From: Xestospongia muta
Taxonomy: Eukaryota > Porifera > Demospongiae > Haplosclerida > Petrosiidae
Assembly: GCA_963693285.1 (NCBI GenBank)
Contig: OY848921.1
Coordinates: forward strand, 6,399,229-6,463,228
Length of the DNA: 64,000 nt
Direction: 5' to 3'
Every line of letters starts with the position of its first letter. Position 1 is the first letter of the stretch. Shown piece by piece: positions 23,901-36,402 of this stretch. The notes under the pieces are model-generated. The model made no database searches. It worked only from the letters and a program-made list of their open reading frames with translations, and had not been told where the DNA came from. A program made the position numbers and the translations under genes.

Positions 23901-25420
23901 CTTATGATGACAAACCTACACTCTCATGGTCACAACTATTTATAGTTTGTAAGTATGTACAATGTCAATTCATGTGATCTTACTTGCATTTTATCTTAAT
24001 TGAATAGTTGTTTATATTAACTAAAGCTATTAGGTTTTAATTACAATCCTTGTTACTATGTGTTTTTTTTTCTTTTTTTATGTTTTTATGATGACAAACC
24101 TATACTCTCATTGTCACAACTATTTATAGGGGGTAAGTATGTACAATGTCAATTCATGTGATCTTATTTGCATTTTATCTTAATTATATAGTTGTTTATA
24201 TTAATTATACTTAATAGGTTTTAATTACAATCCTTGTTACTATGTTTTTTTTCTTTTTTATGTTCTTATGATGACAAACCTACACTCTCATGGTCACAAC
24301 TATTTATAGTTGGTAAGTATGTACAATGTCAATTCATGTGATCTTACTTGCATTTTATCTTAATTGAATAGTTGTTTATATTAACTAAAGCTATTAGGTT
24401 TTAATTACAATCCTTGTTACTATGTTTTTTTGTTTGTTTTTATGTTCCTCTGATGACAAACCTATACTCTCATTGTCACAACTATTTATAGGAGGTAAGT
24501 ATGTACAATGTCAATTCATGTGATCTCATTTGTATTTTATTTTAATTGTGTAGTTGTTTGTATTAATTAAAGTTATTAGGTTTTAATTACAATCCTTGTT
24601 ACTATGTGTCTTTCTTTCTTTTTTATGTTCCTATGATGACAAACCTATACTCTCATTGTCACAACTATTTATAGCGGGTAAGTATGTACAATGTCAATTC
24701 ATGTGATCTTATTTGCATTTTATCTTAATTGAGTAATTGTTTATATCAATTAACGTTATTAGGTTTTAATTACAATCCTTGTTACTATGTGTCTTTCTTT
24801 GTTTTTTATGTTCCTCTGATGACAAACCTATACTCTCATTGTCACAACTATTTATAGTTGGTAAGTATGTACAATGTCAATTCATGTGATCTCATTTGCA
24901 TTTTATCTTAATTGTGTAGTTTCTTGTATTAATAATATTTATTAGGTTTTAATTACATTCTTTGTTACTATTTGTCTTTTTTTATGTTCCTATGATGACA
25001 AACCTATACTCTCATTGTCACAATTATTTATAGGGGGTAAGTATGTACAATGTCAATTCATGTGATCTTATTTACATTTTATCTTAATTGTGTAGTTGTT
25101 TATATTCAATTAAAGTTATTAGGTTTTAATTACAATCCTTGTTACTATGTGTCTTTCTTTGTTTTTTTATGTTCTTATGATGATAAACATATACTCTCAT
25201 TGTCACAACTATTTATAGAGGGTAAGTATGTACAATGTCAATTCATGTGATCTCATTTGCATTATATCTTAATTGTGTAGCTGTTTATATTAATTATAGT
25301 TATTAGGTTTTAATTACAGTCCTTGTTACTATATGTCTTTGTTTGTTATGTTCTTATGACAACAAACCTATACTCTTATTGTCACAACTATTTATAGGAG
25401 GTGAGTATGTACAATGTCAA
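20948..25420 (+). repeat. 182-bp satellite array 2 (about 25 monomers) with higher-order repeats
   Basis: Head-to-tail monomers in the same orientation as arrays 1 and 3, more uniform than array 1. Part is organised as a four-monomer higher-order unit: the diagnostic variant TAATTAAGG recurs at 22011 and 22742 (731 bp), and a TATCGTTATTAGGG variant recurs at about 22198 and 22931. A two-monomer period is visible near 23821 and 24185. All 25 junctions between TATAG and GTAAG can be read, and they use ten different dinucleotides. Confidence 0.95.
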
Positions 25421-27744
25421 TAAACTAAGTTACTAGTAATATTGTTAATAGTCATTGCTCTTAGTCTAGGCAGGCATTACAGTACTTGCTTTGTATATAT
25501 GTGTGTTTCTGTCTGTTAACAGACAGTGTACTCTGAAGTGCTTACCAAAGATATTATCTAAAGCTGCTAATTTGGGAAGGAGATAAAAAAGTTTAGCACT
25601 ATGAATTATTTCTAGTTAACTGGTTTTCAACAAGATGGAAGATTTGATCACTACAGTAATTTACTAATAAGATGTGGATATTTTCATAGAAATGCTTTAT
25701 TTTGAAGTTATTGAGTCAAAAAACGTCACTTGCAAACACACAACTGTTATAACACACCTGTAAAATTAAACATTTGGCAGTCCTATGGTTTTTATCACCT
25801 TATACCACATCCATTAATTTCTATTTAGTAAGTTCTCAGGTAGTGGTAGTATGACCAACTAAAATCATTCAGTATAATTTAGCCACTACTACAGCAAGTG
25901 TTCTGTACTTTAGTGCTTTTTTCTTTGTCAATTATTGAACTAAGCTTTGCTTATGTCTTTTATATTTTTATTTAAAAACACCTTTCTGACCATTTGATGA
26001 TAATATGTTCTTATCAGTTATTTACAAATTTACAGGATACTTAATTGATTTGTTGTTTATTTTTTATGTCAATGATTTACCTGCTGATATCAAATGGAAC
26101 ATATACATGTATAGAGGGATGATGAAAGAGGTAAAGTATTTATGTATTACTTAATATAACATTATAGTGCTAGGAGATATAACAATATAACACAAACTAA
26201 TTCTATACTATTGTCAAATCACTTCTCAAGTCATTTTTGTAAAATGTTTGAAGAAACCATACCTTAACTGTTTTATATGATGTACAGACAAATTAAAGAC
26301 ACTTCATGAGGTTATTAAGAAGTGTCAAACTATATAGGTAATTTTTATTGCAGTTTAAATTTCTGTGATCATATCTCACAATGCTCAAAGAATAAATGAC
26401 ATGACAAATCAACAATATACCATGGTGTTAAAAAGAGTTCAGCCACCCAAGTAGAAGTTGCATTATTTGAGTTTATTTGAATTAACTACAGCTACACATG
26501 TAGTGTTTCTGTGCTGTTACAGCTATTTTTGAAGAGAAAGCTAAACACAGGGAGTGGTATAGTTTTGGCAAACAGAACAATTGTAAAAATCACATCCCAC
26601 ATACTTTCAATTATTGAGACCAGTTCAAAACTTTAAAACAGAACTGGTAGGGACATTATATGAAAGTATCAATTGTGATATCATTGCAGTATTTAGAATG
26701 ACAGCAATATCATAAAAATATTTTTCTTCTGAAATACAGAATTGTTTTTTATTTTCAATATGGTTTATATAACATTGACTTGTGCTTTATATAATATATA
26801 CATCCATGCATGCATACATACATATATATGTACATATATGTATGTGTATATACATATATATATATATATGTACATACGTATATATACATATATATAAGTA
26901 GCAATAAAGTATTGTCAAGCCTTGTGATGAGGCAATTAATCATGAGTTACTATCCATAACATCATAAGAAACTATCCATCAATGTCATTCTTAGCAATGT
27001 ATATCAAACCCCATATAACTGTATATATTCAATATGACTACATCATTTAACTGGCTACTGAATACTGAGTATTGAAAGAAGTTGTATGTGTTAATAAAAC
27101 AATAACAACTATCATCCTGACTATAGGGGATACTATTGCTCCCAGTATAGTTATAATAAAGCAACTTATATTAATGAAATGATGTTGCTTCAAGTATACC
27201 TCTATGGAATTATCGTTGTTTACTCAATACTGAATTTTATTATATAGTTGAAGTATAAAATCATTATCAACAAGATTGTTGTATCATCATTCTTGTATGT
27301 TGTATTGTGTAACTAGTCCTAAAAATATCTGTTAGTTTGGTCTCAAACTATTCAGCCTTCAGTGGAAAATACCACATTGATCTATTGAGTGTTCATAATA
27401 TTGTATGATAAAAATTAAATTACTTCACAATAATCACTGTGAATATCCCTAGTCAAGTTTCAACAGTTACAAATTCTACCATTTTATTAACTATCCAGGT
27501 ATATGCTTTGAAGCACAATTGATCATACCATATTATAGTTGGTTAATACCATATTAATTGTAACAACTGTCATGATATTAAATGTTAACTGAAGTGTAGT
27601 ATTTCTCAAAAACACAATGGTTTAGTAAATGTATATTGAATTTTAATTTGTCACGGTACATATAGAACTATTCTCTAAATAGATATATTAAATTAGGATA
27701 ATATTTTATGATATTAATAATCGTTGTTTAATTTTATCTGATAG
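25421..27744. other. Upstream region of ROCO-2
   Basis: 25421-25980 follows the satellite and shows no feature. From 25984 the sequence matches the region before ROCO-1. An AT-rich palindromic microsatellite (CATATATATG-type units) lies at 26800-26900. No supported gene. Confidence 0.6.
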
Positions 27745-30717
27745 ATGCCTATAAGAGAGCTCTAGCAGAGGGAGAAATGGATGTAGCATATGGACGTGTT
27801 ATGTTACTCGGTTCAGCTGGAGTAGGGAAAAGTAGCTTAAAGCGATCATTGATGAAGTTACCATGGCAACCTCGCACTACCAGCACCATCATATCTGATG
27901 TCAGTTGTGTTCGACCGTTTGGGCACGAGTGGTATGCAATGAGCCTGGAAGATACTGACGACAAATGGAGAGAAGTAACCTTTGAAGACGAGATAGAAGA
28001 AATGGCACAGCTACTTGCTATAGTATATAAAGATCATTCCAGTCCCAGATCTGTGCTCAATACAGTGGCAGCTTCAGCACTCTACCCTATAGCTGCTATG
28101 ATGAGGGCTTCATCCTTATCTTCACAACTAGTTCAAGATATAGAGACCACTAAAGTCGAGGAAATTCTTTCAAAAGCTATAGCTCGTTCTGAGCATATAT
28201 CCAGAGGTGATCTTAGCAGTATTAAACCTCAGCCATTTTTGCACATCTGGGATTGTGGTGGTCAGCCTGTTTTTCTTGAAATCCTACCTGCCTTCCTGAC
28301 ACCTCGTACATTGTTCCTTATTGTGTTTGATGCCTCTAAGGATTTCAATGAAAGGTGGCAGTCTATACAGAATATTGAGGGGAGGCAAATTTTTGGTGAG
28401 GAAGTAAACATCAGCACACTTGACCTGATGCTCAACTGGATGGCTAACATTCATGGTCACCTCATTTGTCGTGACAAAGAAGGCGGTCTATGTGAGTACC
28501 CTCGTATGTACTGCATTGGTACCCATGGTGATGTCTTAAAGACCAATGAGAAGAAGAAAGCAGTTGTAGATGAGCTGGAGTCCAATTACAAAGATAAAGC
28601 ATTTATGGAACTTGTTGAAGAAACTTTGATTATCGACAACACCACTTCTGGTAAAGGAAAACATGAAGATCTAAATCTCATTAAGCTACGTAGAGCTATT
28701 CGTCAGTTCACATATGAAAAGCTCATTGTCAAGACTCCAGTTAGCTGGGTTCTCTTTCGCAAAATAATCCAAATGCTTGAAAAGAATGTAATCGATCTTA
28801 AAGAAGCTCATGCTATTGGAGTAGCTTGTAAAATACCTCATGATGATGTTCCAAAGATCCTCCTATTTTATCATGATCTAGGAGTAGTGCTGTTCTATCC
28901 CCACATTACTGGTTTAAGAAACAAAGTTATCATCAATCCTAAATGGTTTGTGGAAACACTTGGAAAAGTGTTGACACTAGATGGACAAGCTGATGGACAA
29001 ACAAGACTAATGTGGACATTACTACAGGAAAAAGGCATTCTAGTAGAGCCATTTTATATGTCCCTTTGGAAAGAATGTAGGGCAGACCTTAGTCCAGAAG
29101 ATATAATTGAACTTTTAGTTCATTTTCGTCTTGCTGCTAAAGTTACTACTAAGGTATATTATGATCGAACAGTCAAGCAGTATTTTTTGCCAGTCACACT
29201 TCCAACTTTCAAAGGAGATCCCAACAAAGCTCTACCAAGTTATCGTAATCAAGCTACTCCACTACATATCACTTTTAGTACAAAATTTGTACCTCCTGGT
29301 TTCTTCACGCGTCTCATTACCTCTATGGCTAGTAATCCATCTTGTGAGCTCATATTTGAATGTGGTATATATCGTAATCATGTCACTTTTGTATATCACA
29401 AATCAGATGATCACATCATGATCACTGATCTCCACTATGCCATACAAGTTGATGTATTACGATATACTCCAGCTAGCTTGGACATTCCATCCTTTGATAC
29501 AATATGTCAAGAACTATTGAGTCTTTTTAAAAGTTGTGGAGATCTCGTTGAACAAACTCTTACAGGTCATTGGGGAATGATGAATGAATCCACTCAAACT
29601 GTCTCTATTGAGAGGGAATTTCAATATGTATGTAGATCAAAAGAATGTGATCAATCTGAGGTTCATTACTTAAATATATCAGTAGACAAGTCTTCCATTC
29701 ACTGTGAAAAGAGTATGTATAGATCATATCGTAGACCAACTGCTGAGGAAAGAGTCTGGTTTGATGGATGGAACATACCAGAAGAGGTACAGTTCATGAG
29801 AGTTCATTATAATGACTCAATGCATTCTTTATAGGCAGTATCTCTTGAGTCATCATCACCTCCTATAACCATTGTGTCTAGTGCTACTGGTCAAAGTTGT
29901 CAGCAAGAGTCTCTTGAAGGTGAAATATGTAAGTCAGTCTATGCATGTGAATTTTTATGGAGCCATTATAACTTATGATAAATATATGTACATAATCAAA
30001 TATTATAAATTAATCATATTCTGTGGTCTTAATTAGTTTGAACATGTGTATAGTCATCAAATAATACCACCTATATTGTACAATATTTAAGCTCAGATCT
30101 ATATTACACATTGTATTTGTCATAGATATTTCTAACATTTTGTCAAAGGTTCATAGTGAGTATAATCAAATAATGTACTAGCAAAGAATTAATTTATAAT
30201 TTGAATGAAGCCATTCATTTTGCATATTGTGACAGATATTACTGAAATGTTTTCTTTTTTGTTATTTACTGAATTTTTTTTCCATTCAGGTACATCTATT
30301 ACTTATGATAGAGGTATAAAGCGTAAAGCTGAAGGTGAGTGTTAACTTAATGCAGCACTTTTATTTATGTTTCGTCCCTTCACTGTAGATGACACTCTAA
30401 ACTGTGAAATATGTAGAAGAACATTAATTCGATGTACTGACACTATTGTTCAGTCAAATATTGAACCCATTTCCTTAGCAAGGAAACTGTATTCAGAAGA
30501 AATTATTTCTGAGGATGTTTACACAATTGTTAAAGACAAGAAAACAGGAAATACTAATGCAGATCGTCTTGACTATATTCTTGAGGATCTAAAGGATCGT
30601 GTCAAATACAGTTCTAGCGCCTTCATTATTTTCCTGGATATTTTGAGAGATGATAGTTTACATCAACAAGACTTAGCTGACAAAATAATGTCAAAATATA
30701 AAGGTATGATATATTAA
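27745..30717 (+). CDS. ROCO-2: ROC-COR GTPase with CARD-like C-terminus (5' end not found)
   Basis: The first recognised exon follows the same ATCTGATAG acceptor as in ROCO-1; the first in-frame ATG is 27777. The ROC P-loop (GSAGVGKS), WDCGGQP and CIGTHGD, and the COR HDLGVVLFYPHITG, are intact. Reading straight through meets TAG at 29832. This is the last base triplet of a 48-nt GT...AG segment (29787-29834); removing it keeps the frame into AVSLESSSPP and the donor at 29929. Exons 30126-30155, 30290-30334 and 30389-30703 then join with matching phase-1 borders. The last encodes about 105 aa of a helical death-fold, CARD-like domain (IVQSNIEPISLARKLYSEEI, FIIFLDIL). Translation ends at 30717 if the GTATGA donor at 30704 is not used. 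The Death domain of ROCO-1 is not present here. Confidence 0.75.
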
Positions 30718-31369
30718 ATGCTTGCTGTAATAATTACTCTTTTTTAGAACTGGTTTCACAAAAGTAAAAAAGCAAAAAGAGATTGTTTTCATTTTACTAG
30801 TAAACAACATTAAACACACTTTACACATTATAAACACATTTGTAATCATAATGTTTAGTTTGTTATTGTTGAGTTTGTATAATTTCTTACACTAAAAATG
30901 TTAAATGCTCCAATTAAAATTATAATGTGTTTATTTTGATAATACATTATTTGATATGACATTATTTCTATATTATTTCTACTTCTATACTATTTTACTT
31001 AATTCTCTGATTCAGTAAGATTTAAATTTAAAATGTAGCACATGCACATACAGACTACAGTGAACATATTCTGAAGAGGTTACTTTTTTCTATAAAAATT
31101 GTTAAAGAATGTGTGATGACAATAACTTACACTAAACTTTTGCTAATGATGAAGACGAAAGAGTTAACAGAAAATTGGTGCCGATTGTAGTAGGTAACAA
31201 TATTTGGCTTTGATGTAAGTACTTATCTTTTTCGTTCCAAAGCTAGATATTAAGTTATGGCCCATTTGCAAATCTAGCTAGTATATATATGAGCTGTTTG
31301 GTTCAATTTCAAGCTGTTTTGCTTGCTTGCTTTTAAGCTGGCTATAGCAAATGTCAGAAATCTTTGCCA
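30718..31369. other. Spacer between ROCO-2 and ROCO-3 remnant
   Basis: AT-rich. No exon, repeat or RNA gene recognised. A further 3' exon of ROCO-2 could be hidden here. Confidence 0.5.
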
Positions 31370-31694
31370 CCCTTACTTCCAACTTTCAAAGGAGATCCCA
31401 ATGAAGCTCTACCAAGTTATTGTCTTCAAACAATCCCACTACATATCACTTTTAGCACAAAGTTTGTACCTCCTTGTTTCTTCACGTGTTTCATTACCTC
31501 TCTGACTAGTAATCTATCTTGTGAGCTTATTTTTGAATGTGGTATATATCACTGCTGAGGAAAGAGTCTGGTTTAAAGGATGGAACATACCAGAAGAGGT
31601 ACAGTTCAAGAGAGTTTATTATAATGCCTCAATATATTCTTTATAGGTAGTAGTACTCTTGAATTGTCATCACCTCCTGTAACCATGGTTCAAG
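31370..31694 (+). pseudogene. ROCO-3 remnant, COR/C-terminal piece
   Basis: Matches 5745-6412 of ROCO-1 (LPTFKGDPNEALPSY, HITFSTKFVPP, then AEERVWFKGWNIPEE-like sequence). About 360 bp, corresponding to 5920-6285, is deleted in the middle, at GGTATATATC/ACTGCTGAGG. It ends abruptly at the transposon's left end at 31695. The Death-domain piece of the same remnant is on the far side, at 46237. Confidence 0.85.
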
Positions 31695-31728
31695 TATGGA
31701 ATACAAACCACGACAAAAATAGGCATTG

Positions 31729-32045
31729 AATTCACGATTATTGAACACTCAAAATTCACGATTTTCCAGTAATTCACGATTATTGAACGCTCAAAATTCA
31801 CGATTTACCAGTAATTCACGATTATTGAACGCTCAAAATTCACGATTTACCAGTAATTCACGATTATTGCACACTCAAAACTCATGACACTACCCGGAAA
31901 TTCACGATTATCATATTTCACAATTCACGATTTTACTGTGAATTCGCGATTATTCCACTTCTCAATTCACGTTTTTACCAAGACTTCACGATTATTGCAA
32001 TTCGTGAATTCACGATTTTATGGTGAATTTGCAATTCAAAATTTT
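31729..32045 (+). repeat. Subterminal TTCACGATT repeats, left end of transposon
   Basis: About a dozen copies of TTCACGATT or close variants, partly as ~46-bp tandem units that also hold GAACGCTCAAAA and CCAGTA. The right end (45985-46200) has the inverted version with about two fewer units. Clustered subterminal repeats are typical transposase-binding regions; binding here is inferred. Confidence 0.8.
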
Positions 32046-32265
32046 AGCTATTCAATTAGCAATCTTCAATTTTGGTAAGTCTCGATACTCGATCATACTA
32101 GAAATTCTCTCTATTTCAGTATTTAAGATGGAGGTCAATTAGGGGTCAAAATGGGAGTGGCAACGAACAAAACGGTTCTCTTCTTATTATAGGAAGGTAC
32201 TTGGTAAGGTGATATTCTCAAGATACTATCTACTTTCTGTTCTCATTGACCTATGTTTAACTCAT

Positions 32266-32307
32266 CAGATTATAATTATTATTATAATTATTATTATTGT
32301 TATTATT

Positions 32308-32339
<32 letters not shown>

Positions 32340-32390
32340 CGTTGTTGTTGGTTGTTGTTGTTGCTGTTATTATCATCATTATTATGATCA
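32266..32390. repeat. ATT/GTT low-complexity tract, left arm
   Basis: Trinucleotide tract of (ATT)n then (GTT)n. Its inverted counterpart lies at 45630-45745 in the right arm, so it was part of the arm before divergence. Confidence 0.9.
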
Positions 32391-33339
32391 TGGCCACTTC
32401 CAGGAGTCTTGTTCCTTTTTAAATAATTTATAAGTTTTTCTCCCAAAAACATCAACTATCTCAACTCAACTTCTATTCGAGATGATTGGTATAAATTTTG
32501 AACAAGATATCTTCAATTTGCCCAGCTTTCTTTGACTAAAAAATGCTTTCTTAGTGTGCCACATAAAATATTGCTACTGAAATTAGAAAATATGGGGATT
32601 GGTAACTTTTCTACTGAGATGGATTTGTAACGATTAATCTGGTAGTGTATAATATGTTATCACAATGACGTTCATTTAATAGAACTACCAGTCATTTCAG
32701 GAATACTTCAAGAGTCAGTACCAGGTCACTTGCTATTTCTAATTTACACAGATTATATTACTAATCTTTTCTTCTCTTTAGATATCTCTATGCTGATCAT
32801 ATAGTTTTATTGAAAGAAATTAGAGAGTCCCAGAAGACTATACCATCTTCAAAATGATATTAACCTTATTAATAATTGGGTTCAAGAAAATTACTTTAGT
32901 CTAAACTCTTCTAAATCGAAGTTGAATTTCACATTAATGTAGAGTACCCTTGAACATTTCAATCAGTCTCTGTTTAAATAAAATTATCTTATAATTAGAA
33001 GACATCAGCAACATCAACTATTCTTGATGTACTTTTAACTAATGAACTTACTGCACTCTATATTAATACAGTATATAACAAAAGTAGGCCACTACTTGGT
33101 TTTCACTTTTATACATTTTTATAAATATTACTGACAAACAGACTTTTAAAAGGCTATATATTTCTTACGTGGGACAGTACTTAGATTACACTACTTTTTA
33201 AAACCCCTAACCAGAAAAGGGCATTGAGCTTTGAGTCAAACTATGTATATCAAGTTGGCACACAAGTCATAGTTATAATGATATGTTATGTTCCTTAAAT
33301 CATCAACTATTAAAAGTAAGGAGGTTATTCCTCAAAACT

Positions 33340-34730
33340 GTTATCTTCCACAAACTCTGCCTGTTATTTCCATAGATGTCTCATGCCAAAAGCCTTAACA
33401 TCTGTGCATGAGTCTTTAAACCCAAATTTCTATGAGTGGAAATAGTCAATGTAATAGATGATGAGGTTTTGGCACAAGATATGTTTGAGAAGTCTACTAG
33501 TAACCATTTCACATGACAAAAATTACATCATCCTAATTATTATGATTAGAAAGGCCCTAAAACCTAATTACCTAACATAAAGTCTCAAAATATCTATGAC
33601 AGATCTTAAACAGCTAATTTCTACAAGTTAAAGTCATCAATGGAGTAGATATTGAAGTTTTGGCACAATTATTATATCTTCATATAATGACATTAGTAAC
33701 CAATTCATAAAAAAATGACATATCTGAAATGGTAAAATTACAATGGTCTTGTACCCTAATTGGCAAATGTAAAGCCCTAAGATGTCTATGGAAATTTCTA
33801 AACCCTAATTTCTATAAGAGGAAATGGTCAATGTAGTATACATTGAACCTTTTGCACAAGATGTGTTTGGAAAGACATTAGCAATAATTTCACATGAGAA
33901 AAATGTCATCATACTAATTGGTATGAGTACAATGCCCTTAAACCCTAACATGCCAAACGTGAAGGTCTCTATTGCAGTCCTTAAATCATAATTTATATCA
34001 ATGAAAATCATCAATGGAGTAGATATTGAAATTTTGGCACAAGATATGTTCATATATATAGTGGCATTAGTAACCAATTCACTTGAGAGAAATGACATCA
34101 TTCTAATGTGCATGATTACAGTGGCCTTAAAACTATTATTAAACATAAAGCTTTGAGATGGGTAGAGCATCCCTTAAAGTCTGATCTCTAAGAGTCAAAT
34201 TGCCAATGAAGTAGATACTCAAGCTTTGGCACAGGATTAATTTGGAAAGTCACATTAATAACCAATTCATCTTTGAAAAACAACATCATCTTAATAGGCA
34301 TGATTACAAAGGCCCTTAAACCCTATTCACCAAACATAAAGTCTTAAGATCTCTATGACAGTCCTTCAACCCTAACTTCTATGAGTGAAAATGGCTAATG
34401 GAGTACATAGTAAAGTTTTGGCACAAGATATCTTTGTAAAATGATGTTAGTAACAAATTTACATGACCAAAATTAATGTGAGTACAAATATAAAATGGAA
34501 TATATACTGGAGTTTTGGCACGAGATATTTATGAGAAAAATGACATTATCCTAACTGTTGTGATTACAATGGACTTACAGCCTAATTGGTAACATAAAGT
34601 CTTTAAGATCTCTATGGCAGCCCATAAAGTCTAATTTTTTTGAGTCAAATTGGCCAATGGAATGGATACTGAAGTTTTGGCACAAGATATCTATCTTTGT
34701 AAAGTGACTATCACTATTAATTGAACTAAT
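33340..34730. repeat. ~190-bp degenerate tandem repeat in the left arm
   Basis: The landmark TTTTGGCACAAGATAT recurs at about 33466, 33655, 33848, 34031, 34213, 34415, 34512 and 34674, mostly 182-202 bp apart. Units also contain AAACCCTAA, CATCATCCTAATT and ATCTCTATG. This block lies in left-arm sequence absent from the right arm. The minus-strand frame at 33805-34170 is an accident of the repeat. Confidence 0.85.
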
Positions 34731-34784
34731 GTAGCCTGAGAATCAGTTAAGTGAATAAATACGGCATGAATTATATTTTAATTC

Positions 34785-35230
34785 AGGCATAATTGTTTAA
34801 TGTGTGTTAATGTATGGGGCTATAATCATTGCTTTATTGAATGACTTTTCTACCATTCCAACAGGTGTTACAGCCTGTACTGACATAACATTATATCCTA
34901 TCTTATCATACATATCCATGTATACACCTATTACGAATCTGTACTTCACATGCATACATGCACATCTTACTACTTTCTTATATAAACAGTTAGTACAGCA
35001 CTGTCAAAGACATTATGGCAGTTGAAATCATTCTGTGCATAACTGTTGGCTTACAAATCAATTTCGAAGTCATACATATAAATTTTGTACTAACTGTGTA
35101 TTCAGGCATCATTGTTTTATTGGATGACCTTTCTAGCAACAGGTGTTACAGCCTGTACTGACATAACATTATATCCTATCTTATCATACATGTATACACC
35201 TATTACCAATCTGTCTAACCATTCATTGGT
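34785..35230. repeat. Direct duplication in the left arm
   Basis: A ~120-bp block (GGTGTTACAGCCTGTACTGA followed by ATCTTATCATACAT) occurs at about 34863 and again at 35141, each preceded by a CAGGCAT(A/C)ATTGTTT stretch. No coding sense. Confidence 0.85.
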
Positions 35231-36129
35231 CCTTTTGCACTCTAGTTACCTAGCCATTTGTCGATCTATCTATCCATATCTATCTCCATCAATCTTAGCT
35301 AGCAATTCATTGTCATAATTTCATATATACATAATATATGACATACATGAGTTCTTGTAGTCTAGATACTGATAGATAGTTGTACATTCTATTAGTATCA
35401 ATGACTATCATAAGTATCTATGAGTTTTGATTAGTAATCCATCACATTATTATAGCTATAAGTATATATATCATTATTTATGAGTGAGTAGATCTATTAT
35501 AGATCTATATAGTATTTGTAAATAACTATTAGTGTCTACTATAATATTAGTATCAATGAGCATGACCTGATGTAGCCAAGCTAGCATTGAGTACTGACAT
35601 GATAAATACTGGTCAAGTTCATATGGTAATGAATATTAGTTATCATTCATTATCTTGTTGTAAAGAAGAGAGGGTAAAGGTCATGTTTGATTGAGTTGTA
35701 GTTCAGTGACCAATCAGATTTTGTTGTGTCAAACATCTGTTCTTATTGTACTGCCATGAAAGTAAGTAGAAAGTAGAATGAACATCTTGCTAAAATAACT
35801 ACTGTCTGCTCACAGTCAAGAGAGTAGAAAATTAAAGAAAAAATTAGAAGCTATTAGCACAAACTATTGCTGCAGTATACTGAGACAAGTACATACACAA
35901 CAATTCAAGCAATGTTCTCAAACATGGTTCTTTTAGTTGAAAAAAGGGTAAATGTCTAAATGGCTTATCAGTACCTGTTGGCTTACTATTTGTCTTAAAT
36001 TTTATATAAATATAAAATTATTTTCAAACATAACCAATGACAAATAATCGAAAGAACTAATATGGACATTTTGTAGATGTTATAAGAGACCGACAGTGAA
36101 CCTCAAATTATTTAAAATATAAACACTAC

Positions 36130-36130
<1 letters not shown>

Positions 36131-36165
<35 letters not shown>

Positions 36166-36168
36166 GAG
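36131..36168. repeat. (TAA)n microsatellite
   Basis: About 12 TAA units shortly before the left HECT gene. An imperfect copy of the sequence before it (CATAACCAA...GTGAACYTCAAATTAT) is found in direct orientation at about 45435-45515. Confidence 0.9.
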
Positions 36169-36402
36169 TAAGAGTTCAGTGACCAATCAGATTTTGCTGT
36201 GTCAAAGTTCGTCCTCGTTGTACCGCCAAAAAAGGATCTAGAAAGTATAAACGGACGCCTTGCTACTGTTTGCTCAGTCTTTATGCGGTGTGAAGATAAA
36301 TTTGAAGTTTGAGAGAGCACTTTTGGTTGTCTGTAAGTATTGACTGTCAAATGTTTATGTTCTGTCAATGAAGTTAACTTATTTAACTAGGGCAGTTTCA
36401 AC

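Noticed and set aside
25050..25250. Open frame inside satellite array 2 (and 61330-61521 in array 3)
   Set aside because: Chance frame in tandem repeats, not kept from monomer to monomer.
20948..25420. Regular repeats suggesting a CRISPR array
   Set aside because: Units of ~182 bp with 2-3 nt between them, in a genome with introns; no spacers or cas genes.
26800..26900. Palindromic AT stretch as a structured RNA or origin
   Set aside because: Simple TA/CATATATG microsatellite without further support.
32209..32433. Frames with poly-Ile/Val and poly-Leu in the ATT/GTT tracts (also 45533-45806)
   Set aside because: Translated microsatellites.
33805..34170. 121-codon minus-strand frame
   Set aside because: Lies wholly in the degenerate ~190-bp tandem repeat and reflects repeat structure.
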